A stretch of 9,834 bases of DNA from Candidatus Peregrinibacteria bacterium (GTDB lineage Bacteria > Patescibacteriota > Gracilibacteria > UM-FILTER-43-11): positions 1-9,834 of the forward strand of contig JACRIF010000085.1 in NCBI GenBank assembly GCA_016220125.1, written 5' to 3'. The translations under genes and the position numbers were made by a program. The notes beneath the pieces are model-generated. The model saw only the letters and a program-made list of their open reading frames with translations, searched no databases and had not been told where the DNA came from. Shown here piece after piece: positions 1-5,708 of the stretch; the first letter of the stretch is position 1; each line of letters starts with the position of its first letter.

Positions 1-303
1 AATATCCGTTTCCGTAATCACCCCCTCAGCTTCAACCGGCCTCCCGTTATAAAAATCAATCTGTTCAGGCGTGAGCCGATGCTCGCTCACATTTGCCCGT
101 AAAAGCCCCAAACACAGAGCCAGCAAAAATAGGAACATTGCAAACAATCTCAAACGCTTGGCGCGCCATATCCCGAGCGTGAAACTAAAAAAGCCTATGA
201 TAAATCCGCAAAGCGGAAAAATCTCCAATCGTACAATCAAATGGAGCAGGATACCTGCCAGAAAACCGACTAAAAATACAATTGTATAAAAAATCCTTCC
301 CAT
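1..303 (-). CDS. comEC: ComEC/Rec2 family DNA-uptake channel, N-terminal fragment
   Basis: Reading the minus strand from the ATG at 303-301 gives 101 uninterrupted codons to the window edge, so the rest of the gene lies outside. The fragment begins MGRIFYTIVFLVGFLAGILL, has two or three hydrophobic segments (about residues 5-24, 29-44 and 53-68), then LRANVSEHRLT and YNGRPVEAEGVITETD. That is the usual start of ComEC: membrane helices followed by the small beta domain (DUF4131) with a G.V.E.EG.V pattern. ComEC forms the inner-membrane channel through which single-stranded DNA enters competent cells. The gene follows rsmA on the same strand after 42 bp and is probably cotranscribed. An in-frame TAA at 342-340 leaves ATG 303 as the only plausible start; no Shine-Dalgarno is seen. 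The family call rests on the N-terminus alone, since the competence core domain is not in view. Confidence 0.7.
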   Translation of the reverse strand, partial: MGRIFYTIVFLVGFLAGILLHLIVRLEIFPLCGFIIGFFSFTLGIWRAKRLRLFAMFLFLLALCLGLLRANVSEHRLTPEQIDFYNGRPVEAEGVITETDI

Positions 304-345
304 AGAACGGTTCGGGAAGGACGCGTTAAATGGAGATAATTATAA

Positions 346-1182
346 CTATTTTTTTAATTTTGTCAATACTTTCAAAAGGCGCTTCCAGTCCTCAATCTCA
401 AGATTCTCAGCGCGCAAATTGGGATCAATGTCAGCCTTCAGCAAAATCGTTTTCATGGTCGTCGTATCAAAACGCAACCCTGCCGAAAGCGTATTGCTGA
501 GTTTTTTTCGCTTCTGCGAAAAACCGAATTTTACCAGCCGAATAAAATCAGCCATCTGACTTTCAGGCATCAATGGTTTTTTGAAGACTTCAATTTTCAA
601 AATCGCCGAATCCACCGCGGGCACCGGATAAAAAGCGTCCCGTGGGACAATGCCGATGATCTCCGGTTTTCCATAAAGCTGGGTTTCGATGGTGATTACA
701 CTTTTACTGGAAAGGCCGCAGATCTTTTCGGCCACTTCTCTTTGAACCAAAACCACCATAAGGCTAGGCTTGCACTCTGACTGTAAAAAAAGCTTAAGAA
801 GGGGCGAAGTGATGTAATAAGGGATATTGGCCACCACTTTGTAAGGCTTCCCTTTAAACCCCTGTTCTTTGATCCTGAATTTAAGGATATCGGAATAAAC
901 GAGCTCGAGATTCTTAGATTTTCTGAATCTTTGTTCCAAAACACGAATCATATCCGAATCATACTCAACCGCAATCAGACGATGGGCTTTTTCAATTAAT
1001 TGCTCGGTCAAAAAACCAGTCCCTGGACCCACTTCAATAATATTATCAGTAGATTTAAGGTCGGCCGCGCCTAAAATATGTTCAAAAATTTCCTCATCCA
1101 CTAAAAAATTCTGCCCCAGGCGCTTTTTCGCCCACAAGCCATATTGTTCTAAAAGCGCTTTTAGTTCCTGAATTTTGGACAT
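346..1182 (-). CDS. rsmA: 16S rRNA (adenine(1518)-N6/adenine(1519)-N6)-dimethyltransferase RsmA/KsgA
   Basis: This 278-residue protein has the full RsmA signature. RLGQNFL at residues 21-27 is the N-terminal substrate loop. EVGPGTGFLTEQL from residue 50 is the S-adenosylmethionine-binding motif I. E73 in AVEYD and D98 in SDIL are the acidic ligand positions. NIPYYITSPLL from residue 119 is catalytic motif IV (N-I-P-Y). LVQREVAEKI, FYPVPAVDSAIL and FSQKRKKLSNTL follow as in the family. It dimethylates two adjacent adenines in helix 45 of 16S rRNA late in small-subunit assembly. The length is normal. The ATG at 1182 has no Shine-Dalgarno, but residues 1-20 fit the family's usual lead-in, so it is the likely start. 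The gene is clearly AT-richer than everything to the right of about 1250. Confidence 0.97.
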   Translation of the reverse strand: MSKIQELKALLEQYGLWAKKRLGQNFLVDEEIFEHILGAADLKSTDNIIEVGPGTGFLTEQLIEKAHRLIAVEYDSDMIRVLEQRFRKSKNLELVYSDILKFRIKEQGFKGKPYKVVANIPYYITSPLLKLFLQSECKPSLMVVLVQREVAEKICGLSSKSVITIETQLYGKPEIIGIVPRDAFYPVPAVDSAILKIEVFKKPLMPESQMADFIRLVKFGFSQKRKKLSNTLSAGLRFDTTTMKTILLKADIDPNLRAENLEIEDWKRLLKVLTKLKK

Positions 1183-1221
1183 AAGATATTTTAAATCTAC
1201 CCCATCCTAATACGGAAATCG

Positions 1222-1256
1222 GGTTTGCGGTAGTTTTGTGATGGTAGCGTTGGGCG
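1222..1256 (+). repeat. possible decayed heptamer array upstream of rsmA
   Basis: Five consecutive 7-bp blocks read GGTTTGC, GGTAGTT, TTGTGAT, GGTAGCG and TTGGGCG. Two blocks share GGTAG and the others match only in part. It resembles the clearer 7-bp arrays at 4277, 4980 and 6244 but is much weaker and may be chance. Confidence 0.25.
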
Positions 1257-1283
1257 GTCCGATGTATTTCAATCGGACCGCCC
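1252..1283 (-). terminator. 12-bp perfect hairpin after the beta-barrel gene
   Basis: GGGCGGTCCGAT (1252-1263) and ATCGGACCGCCC (1272-1283) pair perfectly over 12 bp around the 8-nt loop GTATTTCA. It lies 28 bp beyond the stop codon of the minus-strand beta-barrel gene, where a terminator is expected. No T-run follows it on the minus strand, and only a short TTTT lies beyond it on the plus strand. It may therefore protect the mRNA 3' end or act as a terminator of unusual type. The hairpin is certain; its role is inferred. Confidence 0.6.
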
Positions 1284-1311
1284 CCGCGTTTTGGTTGGAG
1301 GTTGGGTGGCG

Positions 1312-1896
1312 TCACCCAAACCAGGGTATGGAGAAGCCCAAGGCCAGGTGCAGCCCCAGGACGTTCCGAATCTCCGGGTACGCCTTGGAGCTGAAGAAGA
1401 CGCACTGGGGGCCGATGTTGAGATTCAACCGGTACCCCGCGTCCATGGGGAGACGATAGTCGATGAGTATCCCCCCCGCCAAGGCCATCCCGTGGATGTG
1501 CTCCTCCTTCTGAAAAAGGTGCACGTATCCCACGGTGACGGCCGGGCCGAAGTGCCAGTTCCCCAGCGGGGTTCCCAACCCACCACTGGCGGTGAGGGAG
1601 AAAACCTGCTCCTCGGGACGGAACCCGAGGTCGAGGGTGATGAGGCCATGCAGGCCCTCATTCACATACTGGTACCCGAACGAAAACGTCGGGACAACAA
1701 AATTGTCGTCCTTCGCCGGGGTGGGGATCTGCAAAATTCCCAACCCGAGCACCCAGTGGGGCATCAGCTGGGTGCCTCCGAGGTTGGGAAGAGGCCGATC
1801 GATATCCTCGGGCGCCGGCCCGTCCTGAGCCAGGGAAAGGCTAGGGGTGGTGAGGACAGCGAGAGCGAAAGAAACGACGATCATCGAGCGCTTCAC
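1312..1896 (-). CDS. secreted beta-barrel-like protein, unknown function
   Basis: I do not recognise the family. The 194-residue product starts with a clear signal peptide: MKRS, a hydrophobic core VVSFALAVL, and a likely cleavage after SLSLA (residue 23). The mature part has little helix-like sequence. It shows alternating hydrophobic/polar stretches with many Gly and aromatic residues at about 66-78, 83-92, 97-106, 113-128, 134-148, 153-168 and 179-190, ending PWFG. This is the pattern of a small outer-membrane beta-barrel of about eight strands. The start is GTG at 1896, chosen because GGAGGT (1907-1902) lies 5 nt upstream and the signal peptide begins there. The gene has its own promoter (1999-2027) and a hairpin behind it (1252-1283). 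It is GC-rich, unlike rsmA next to it, and the only gene here with a canonical ribosome-binding site. A fold search is needed for any function; a soluble secreted beta protein is the alternative. Confidence 0.75.
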   Translation of the reverse strand: MKRSMIVVSFALAVLTTPSLSLAQDGPAPEDIDRPLPNLGGTQLMPHWVLGLGILQIPTPAKDDNFVVPTFSFGYQYVNEGLHGLITLDLGFRPEEQVFSLTASGGLGTPLGNWHFGPAVTVGYVHLFQKEEHIHGMALAGGILIDYRLPMDAGYRLNLNIGPQCVFFSSKAYPEIRNVLGLHLALGFSIPWFG

Positions 1897-1901
1897 GGTA
1901 C

Positions 1902-1907
1902 ACCTCC
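1902..1907 (-). promoter_or_regulatory. Shine-Dalgarno GGAGGT fixing a GTG start
   Basis: GGAGGT on the minus strand, 5 nt before GTG 1896, is the only canonical Shine-Dalgarno found before any start in this window. It decides the GTG start over the ATG four codons further in. Confidence 0.85.
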
Positions 1908-1912
1908 AGTTA

Positions 1913-1952
1913 GACTGTTCAACGTTGACCGTCTATTTCGCACTATGCGAAA
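1913..1952 (-). promoter_or_regulatory. palindromic 5' leader of the beta-barrel gene
   Basis: Two inverted repeats lie between the predicted transcription start (near 1992) and the Shine-Dalgarno. TTTCGCA (1936-1942) and TGCGAAA (1946-1952) form a 7-bp stem with a 3-nt loop. TCAACGTTGA (1919-1928) is a perfect 10-bp palindrome that can be extended imperfectly with GAC/GTC ends to 1913-1933. They could be an operator or leader hairpins that control mRNA stability or ribosome access. The repeats are seen directly; the role is inferred. Confidence 0.45.
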
Positions 1953-1998
1953 AGGTACGGCAACGCCAAAACGATGGAAAAGACCAAAACGGTTTAAA

Positions 1999-2027
1999 AT
2001 TCTACAACATTTTTTATAATTAGTCAA
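1999..2027 (-). promoter_or_regulatory. sigma70-type promoter of the beta-barrel gene
   Basis: On the minus strand TTGACT (2027-2022) is followed after exactly 17 nt by TAGAAT (2004-1999). Each box matches the consensus at five of six positions and the spacing is optimal. Transcription would start near 1992, giving a leader of about 95 nt. It lies in the AT-rich spacer downstream of the pcrA stop, so the gene need not rely on read-through from pcrA. Confidence 0.75.
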
Positions 2028-2041
2028 TCAAAAACCATTAT

Positions 2042-4225
2042 CTAACCTATCTTTTCCAACGGCGCGATATTCGCCGCGAATTTCTTGATGCCCCACAACT
2101 TGTCCAGGAACGCGATGGTGACGAGGTCGCCTCGCCGCTCCACCACAATTCCCTCCCCGAAACTGGCGTGGCGCACATGGTCGCCATCCTTGAACTTTTG
2201 TTCGGCCGTGAGGCGCACCATGATTTCCTCTTTCGGCCGTTGGTCGTGCTCGGAAACGCGGAACAGCTCCACACGGCTTTTCTCGACCCCCACGCGTTCC
2301 GAAAGGTGCTCGGGAATATCGTGGATGAACCGTGAAATCGGGTTGTGCTGGTACTCGCCGAAGATCTGCCGTTGCTTGGCCGCGACCAAATACAGCCGTT
2401 TCATGGCGCGGGTCACGCCCACGTACATCAGGCGGCGCTCCTCCTCCATTTCCTCGGGGTTGAACATCGTGCGGCTATGGGGGAAAAGATTCTCCTCGCA
2501 CCCCGCGATGAACACGTACGGATACTCAAGCCCTTTCACCGAATGCAGGGTCATCAGGGTCAGGGCATCCTCCTCACGGTTGATCTTGTCGGTTTCCGCC
2601 ACCAGGGCCACTTCTTCCAGAAAGGAGCTGAGGGATTCGTGGGGTTCCAACCCGTCGTATTTGCCGGAAACCGACACCAATTCCAAAATATTGTCGTAGC
2701 GCATCTCGCCCTCCTCGGTGCCGTCGGTCAAAAACTCCTTGTATCCGATGTCGCGGATGATTTCCTTGAGGAGTTCGGACACCACGATTTTTTGGGAACG
2801 CTCTTTCCACCGCTCGACCAAATTCCAAAACTGCGACAACCGGCTCCGGGCGGAATCGGGCAATTCCGTGACCATATCGATATGTTTCATCATCTCGCCC
2901 AGCGTGAGCGATCGGCCCATGGCGAACGCCTGCAATTTCTGGAGCGTGGTGGCGCCGATCTTGCGAGAGGGCACATTCACGATGCGGAGCAGGGCGTCGG
3001 AATCCTGGGGATTCAAAACGATGCGCAGATAAGCCAAAATATCCTTCACCTCCTTGCGCGCGTAGAACCGCACGCCCCCGATCACTTTGTAGGGCAGGCC
3101 GGATTTGAGCAACGCCTCCTCGAGCACGCGCGACTGGGCGTTGGTGCGGTACAGTGTCACGATGTCGTTGAGTTTCGCCCCTTCTTCTCGCCGGAGCCGC
3201 TCGATTTCCTGCGTGATGCGCTCGGCCTCCTCGTATTCGGAGCCCAAATGCCAAATCTGGATGGGGTCGCCGCCTTTTTGCTCCGTCCACATCTTCTTGG
3301 ATTTGCGCTGCTTGTTCTTTTCGATGATCGAATCCGCGGCATCGAGGATGCTTTGGGTGGAGCGGTAGTTCTGCTCCAATTTGATCAGCTTCGCGTCGGG
3401 ATAGTCCTTCTCGAAGTCCAGGATATTGCTGATGTCCGCACCGCGGAAACCGTAGATCGACTGGTCGCTGTCGCCGATCACGCACAAATTGCGGTATTTG
3501 GAGGCCAGTAGTTTGGTGAGGATGTACTGAACATGGTTCGTGTCCTGGTACTCGTCCACGCTGATGAAGCGCCACTTCTCCTGGTAATAATCGAGCACCT
3601 GCGGTTGCTCCTGAAAAAGCCGAACCGCGCACAAAAGCAGATCGTCGAAATCCAGCGCGTTGTTCTGCTTCAATCGTTTTTCGTATTCCGCGTAGATCTC
3701 GGCCACGGTCTTGTCAAAAGGACGGGTGGCCATCTTCATCAAATTTTCGGCGCTCCGCACGCGGTTCTTGGAATTCGAGATCGCCCCCATCACCGCGCGG
3801 GGCTTGATGCGCTCCTCGTCGACCATCCGCTCCTTCATGATGCGCTTCACCAGGCTTTCGCTGTCGTGGTCGTCGTAGATCACAAATGATTTTTCGCGCC
3901 CGATCATCTCGGGATGCGTCCGCAAAATGCGCGCGCAGATGGAATGGAACGTGCCGATGGTTGGGACATTTTTCGGATCGTGGCCGGGAAAGTGCTTTTC
4001 CAACAGCCGCTCCACGCGCGTCTTCATTTCCTGCGCCGCCTTGTTGGTGAATGTGACCGCCAAAATCTGCCACGGCTTGGCCACCCCTTGGGAAATCATG
4101 TTGGCAATGCGAAAGGTGAGCGCGCGGGTCTTCCCGCTCCCCGCCCCCGCCACGATCAGAAGAGGCCCCGTCAGGGTCTCGGCCGCCAAGCGCTGCTCTG
4201 TGTTTAAACCCTCCAAAAAAGTCAT
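2042..4225 (-). CDS. pcrA: ATP-dependent DNA helicase PcrA/UvrD (superfamily 1A)
   Basis: This is a 3'-5' DNA helicase used in nucleotide excision repair and in clearing replication and transcription conflicts. All SF1A motifs are visible: AGAGSGKT Walker A (residues 26-33), TFTNKAAQEMKTR motif Ia, DEYQDT Walker B (224-229), GDSDQSIYGFRG motif III (about 250-262), EQNYRST motif IV (284-290), TLHSVKGLEYPYVFIAG motif V and RRLMYVGVTRAMKRLYL motif VI. The last 50 residues (GDHVRHASFGEGIVV ... KKFAANIAPLEKIG) match the PcrA/UvrD C-terminal Tudor-like domain that contacts RNA polymerase. I place the start at ATG 4225 (727 residues). The open frame continues 38 codons upstream, but that stretch is translated heptamer repeat (LRITNFYD), and MTFLEGLNTEQ is the normal family N-terminus. 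No Shine-Dalgarno is seen. nth lies 80 bp upstream on the same strand, so the pair probably forms a repair operon. Confidence 0.96.
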   Translation of the reverse strand: MTFLEGLNTEQRLAAETLTGPLLIVAGAGSGKTRALTFRIANMISQGVAKPWQILAVTFTNKAAQEMKTRVERLLEKHFPGHDPKNVPTIGTFHSICARILRTHPEMIGREKSFVIYDDHDSESLVKRIMKERMVDEERIKPRAVMGAISNSKNRVRSAENLMKMATRPFDKTVAEIYAEYEKRLKQNNALDFDDLLLCAVRLFQEQPQVLDYYQEKWRFISVDEYQDTNHVQYILTKLLASKYRNLCVIGDSDQSIYGFRGADISNILDFEKDYPDAKLIKLEQNYRSTQSILDAADSIIEKNKQRKSKKMWTEQKGGDPIQIWHLGSEYEEAERITQEIERLRREEGAKLNDIVTLYRTNAQSRVLEEALLKSGLPYKVIGGVRFYARKEVKDILAYLRIVLNPQDSDALLRIVNVPSRKIGATTLQKLQAFAMGRSLTLGEMMKHIDMVTELPDSARSRLSQFWNLVERWKERSQKIVVSELLKEIIRDIGYKEFLTDGTEEGEMRYDNILELVSVSGKYDGLEPHESLSSFLEEVALVAETDKINREEDALTLMTLHSVKGLEYPYVFIAGCEENLFPHSRTMFNPEEMEEERRLMYVGVTRAMKRLYLVAAKQRQIFGEYQHNPISRFIHDIPEHLSERVGVEKSRVELFRVSEHDQRPKEEIMVRLTAEQKFKDGDHVRHASFGEGIVVERRGDLVTIAFLDKLWGIKKFAANIAPLEKIG

Positions 4226-4310
4226 GCTTCGATTGCGAATTACAAAATCAGGAGCAAGGCAAAAGATATCATAAAAATTCGTAATTCGTAATTTGAAACT
4301 CGTAATTATC
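4226..4310. repeat. heptamer repeat array (ATTCGTA) between nth and pcrA
   Basis: On the plus strand four adjoining units read ATTCGTA (4277-4283), ATTCGTA (4284-4290), ATTTGAA (4291-4297) and ACTCGTA (4298-4304), with a partial ATTATC after them. The array reaches the nth stop codon (TAA at 4308-4306). On the opposite strand TTTTGTA, ATTCGCA and ATCGAAG (4247-4227) repeat the same theme up to the pcrA ATG, so the spacer contains degraded units in inverted orientation that could fold back. Read on the minus strand, the repeat gives the spurious peptide KLRITNFYD often seen in front of mis-extended genes. Confidence 0.75.
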
Positions 4311-4938
4311 TTCCTCCGAATCGGCTGCAAATCGGGCACTGTTTCGGATCATGCCCCCGTGCCGGGCAATATTTCCGACCGAAATAGATCATCTGGAGGT
4401 GGAGCTTGTTCCACAATTTTTCGGGAAACAGTCGTTTAAGATCCCGCTCCGTTTGCACAACGCTTCGCCCATTGCTCAAACCCCATCGGCGCGCAAGGCG
4501 GTGGATGTGGGTGTCCACCGGAAAAGCGGGGATCCCAAACGCTTGGCATAGGACAACGGAGGCGGTTTTATGCCCCACTCCGGGGAGCGATTCCAAGTCC
4601 TCAAAATTCCGTGGCACCTGCCCGCCGAACTTTTCAACCAGGATCTGGGACATCGCGCGGATGTGCTTGGATTTGGCGGGCGATAGGCCACAAGGCTTGA
4701 TGAAGGCGCGAATCTCATCCGCAGAAAGCGAGGCCATCGACGCGGGCGTGTCGGCCTTGGCGAACAGCGCAGGGGTGACCCGATTCACCATGGCGTCCGT
4801 GGATCGCCCCGAAAGCATGACGGCCACAAGCAGGGTGAAGGGGTCGCGGTGCTTCAACGGAATGGGCACCACCGGAAACAACCGCTCCAGGATGGCGATG
4901 ATCTCGGCGGCCTTTGCCTTTTTTCCCAAACGCTTCAT
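4306..4938 (-). CDS. nth: endonuclease III (DNA glycosylase/AP lyase)
   Basis: This base-excision-repair enzyme removes oxidised pyrimidines and cleaves at the abasic site. The 210-residue protein shows the helix-hairpin-helix LPGVGHKTASVVL (from residue 118) with catalytic K124, and the catalytic aspartate D142 in FPVDTHIHRLARRWGL. Two departures from the E. coli pattern stand out. The C-terminal iron-sulfur region is CPARGHDPKQCPIC, giving C191-x9-C201-x2-C204 and no fourth cysteine before the end at SRFGGR; the usual pattern is C-x6-C-x2-C-x5-C. The loop that normally reads LSAQATD reads LSGRSTD, with Arg45 replacing the Gln that fills the gap in the DNA duplex. The enzyme may hold a three-Cys cluster, use another ligand, or lack the cluster. 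ATG 4938 is the start, with only a weak GGA upstream. Divergent from the HD gene by 86 bp; followed by pcrA. Confidence 0.93.
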   Translation of the reverse strand: MKRLGKKAKAAEIIAILERLFPVVPIPLKHRDPFTLLVAVMLSGRSTDAMVNRVTPALFAKADTPASMASLSADEIRAFIKPCGLSPAKSKHIRAMSQILVEKFGGQVPRNFEDLESLPGVGHKTASVVLCQAFGIPAFPVDTHIHRLARRWGLSNGRSVVQTERDLKRLFPEKLWNKLHLQMIYFGRKYCPARGHDPKQCPICSRFGGR

Positions 4939-4979
4939 ATTCCAATTGCTTATGCGCCTAGTTTATCAGAAAATTGGAT

Positions 4980-5014
4980 CGGCTTAACGCTTATCGCTTA
5001 CTACTTATCGCTAA
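4980..5014 (+). repeat. heptamer repeat array (TCGCTTA) before the HD gene
   Basis: Five consecutive 7-bp units: CGGCTTA, ACGCTTA, TCGCTTA, CTACTTA and TCGCTAA, consensus TCGCTTA. TTGCTTA at 4946-4952 may be an outlying copy. The array fills much of the divergent nth/HD spacer and ends 10 bp before the HD-gene ATG, so any promoters here overlap it. A weak minus-strand candidate for nth is TTAAGC, 16 nt, TAAACT with an upstream TGA. Confidence 0.75.
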
Positions 5015-5024
5015 TATTGTTCTT

Positions 5025-5591
5025 ATGGAAAAGAAACTCGCAAAATTCCTCTACGAGATGTCCCACATGCGCCACGTGAAGCACGAAGGGTGGCGGATGA
5101 TCGGTGTGGATCACGTCGAAAGCATCGCGGAGCATTCGCTCTGCGCGGCCCAAATCGCCTTCGTTTTGGCCAAAATGGAGAACCATCCCGACCCGTGCCG
5201 AGTCTGCGCCATGGTGGTGTTCCACGACATGGCCGAAACCCGGGTGGGCGATGTGCACAAGGTGGCGAACCGCTATGTGACCTCCGACGAAGAGCGCGCG
5301 GCCCAGGAGCAGACCGAACCGTTGGGCGAGATCGGAGGTGAAATCCTCTCCCTGTGGATGGAAACGGAGAACCGCTCAACCGAGGCTGGGGTCATTGCGA
5401 AAGACGCGGACTTGTTGGACATGGCCCTGATGGCCAAAAAATACACCGAGGAGGGACGCCATTTCGCCCAGGATTGGATCACAAACGTCTCAAACGCCCT
5501 CAAAACGGAGTCGGCAAAGAAATTGCTCAAGGCCCTTCAGGAAACCCACTCCAACGACTGGTGGCAGGGATTGAAAAAGCTCACAAAATAA
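5025..5591 (+). CDS. HD-domain phosphohydrolase (YfbR/HDDC2-like)
   Basis: This 188-residue protein is a small metal-dependent HD-superfamily hydrolase. The expected ligands are visible: H37 in ESIAEHS, H67-D68 and E71 in FHDMAETRVGD, and D129 in AKDADLLDMA. The layout, with an early GW....V.H.ESIAEH stretch and a GD after the HD motif, fits the HD_3/YfbR and HDDC2 group. Members of that group dephosphorylate deoxynucleoside 5'-monophosphates, so a nucleotide-pool role is likely but the substrate is not shown by sequence. The frame is open from 4974, but the first 17 codons there (MDRLNAYRLLLIANIVL) are translated heptamer repeat. ATG 5025 (MEKKLAKFLYEMSHMRHVK) is therefore preferred. There is no Shine-Dalgarno. 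It is transcribed divergently from nth and lies just upstream of the rpsF promoter. Confidence 0.88.
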   Translation: MEKKLAKFLYEMSHMRHVKHEGWRMIGVDHVESIAEHSLCAAQIAFVLAKMENHPDPCRVCAMVVFHDMAETRVGDVHKVANRYVTSDEERAAQEQTEPLGEIGGEILSLWMETENRSTEAGVIAKDADLLDMALMAKKYTEEGRHFAQDWITNVSNALKTESAKKLLKALQETHSNDWWQGLKKLTK

Positions 5592-5609
5592 GGAGGATGG
5601 AAAAACCCC

Positions 5610-5637
5610 TTGCAAAAGGGCGAAAAAGCCGTAAAAT
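5610..5637 (+). promoter_or_regulatory. candidate promoter of rpsF-rpsR
   Basis: TTGCAA (5610-5615), 16 nt, then TAAAAT (5632-5637), which would start transcription near 5644 and give a leader of about 65 nt. Both boxes are close to sigma70 consensus. The position, just after the HD-gene stop and before a foldable leader, fits. Confidence 0.55.
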
Positions 5638-5657
5638 AGCTTCGCAATCTTTCCCTC

Positions 5658-5697
5658 GGCCATATAGGCCCAGGGCGCTCCGCCTCTGGCGGATTTT
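5658..5697 (+). promoter_or_regulatory. rpsF leader with mutually exclusive hairpins
   Basis: Two stems compete for the same bases. CCAGGGCG (5670-5677) pairs with CGCC and CTGG (5681-5689, one bulged T). Alternatively TCCGCC (5679-5684) pairs perfectly with GGCGGA (5688-5693), loop TCT, and is followed by TTTTAG like a weak terminator. A small GGCC-ATATA-GGCC stem (5658-5670) precedes them. Such a switch could attenuate rpsF-rpsR, and bS6:bS18 are known to autoregulate through leader hairpins in other bacteria. I cannot show that this leader is the known S6:S18 motif. TCCGCCTCTGGCGGA may also be just a dispersed palindrome. Confidence 0.4.
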
Positions 5698-5708
5698 AGT
5701 CCATAAAG

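Noticed and set aside
71..289. Plus-strand open frame of 72 codons at the left edge
   Set aside because: It is a shadow of the minus-strand comEC N-terminus, whose translation has membrane helices and family-like motifs. The plus-strand peptide is Lys/Arg-rich without any recognisable pattern.
2345..3511. Long plus-strand frame (388 codons) opposite pcrA
   Set aside because: It is antisense to the helicase motifs and exists because of the GC-rich codon pattern; the His/Gln/Gly-rich peptide resembles no protein.
4226..4339. N-terminal 38-residue extension of PcrA
   Set aside because: The extension is translated heptamer repeat (KLRITNFYD) and family N-termini begin at MTFLEGLNTEQ.
5607..5620. 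CCCTT-GCAA-AAGGG hairpin as terminator of the HD gene
   Set aside because: The stem is only 5 bp, no T-run follows, and it overlaps the -35 box of the better supported rpsF promoter.
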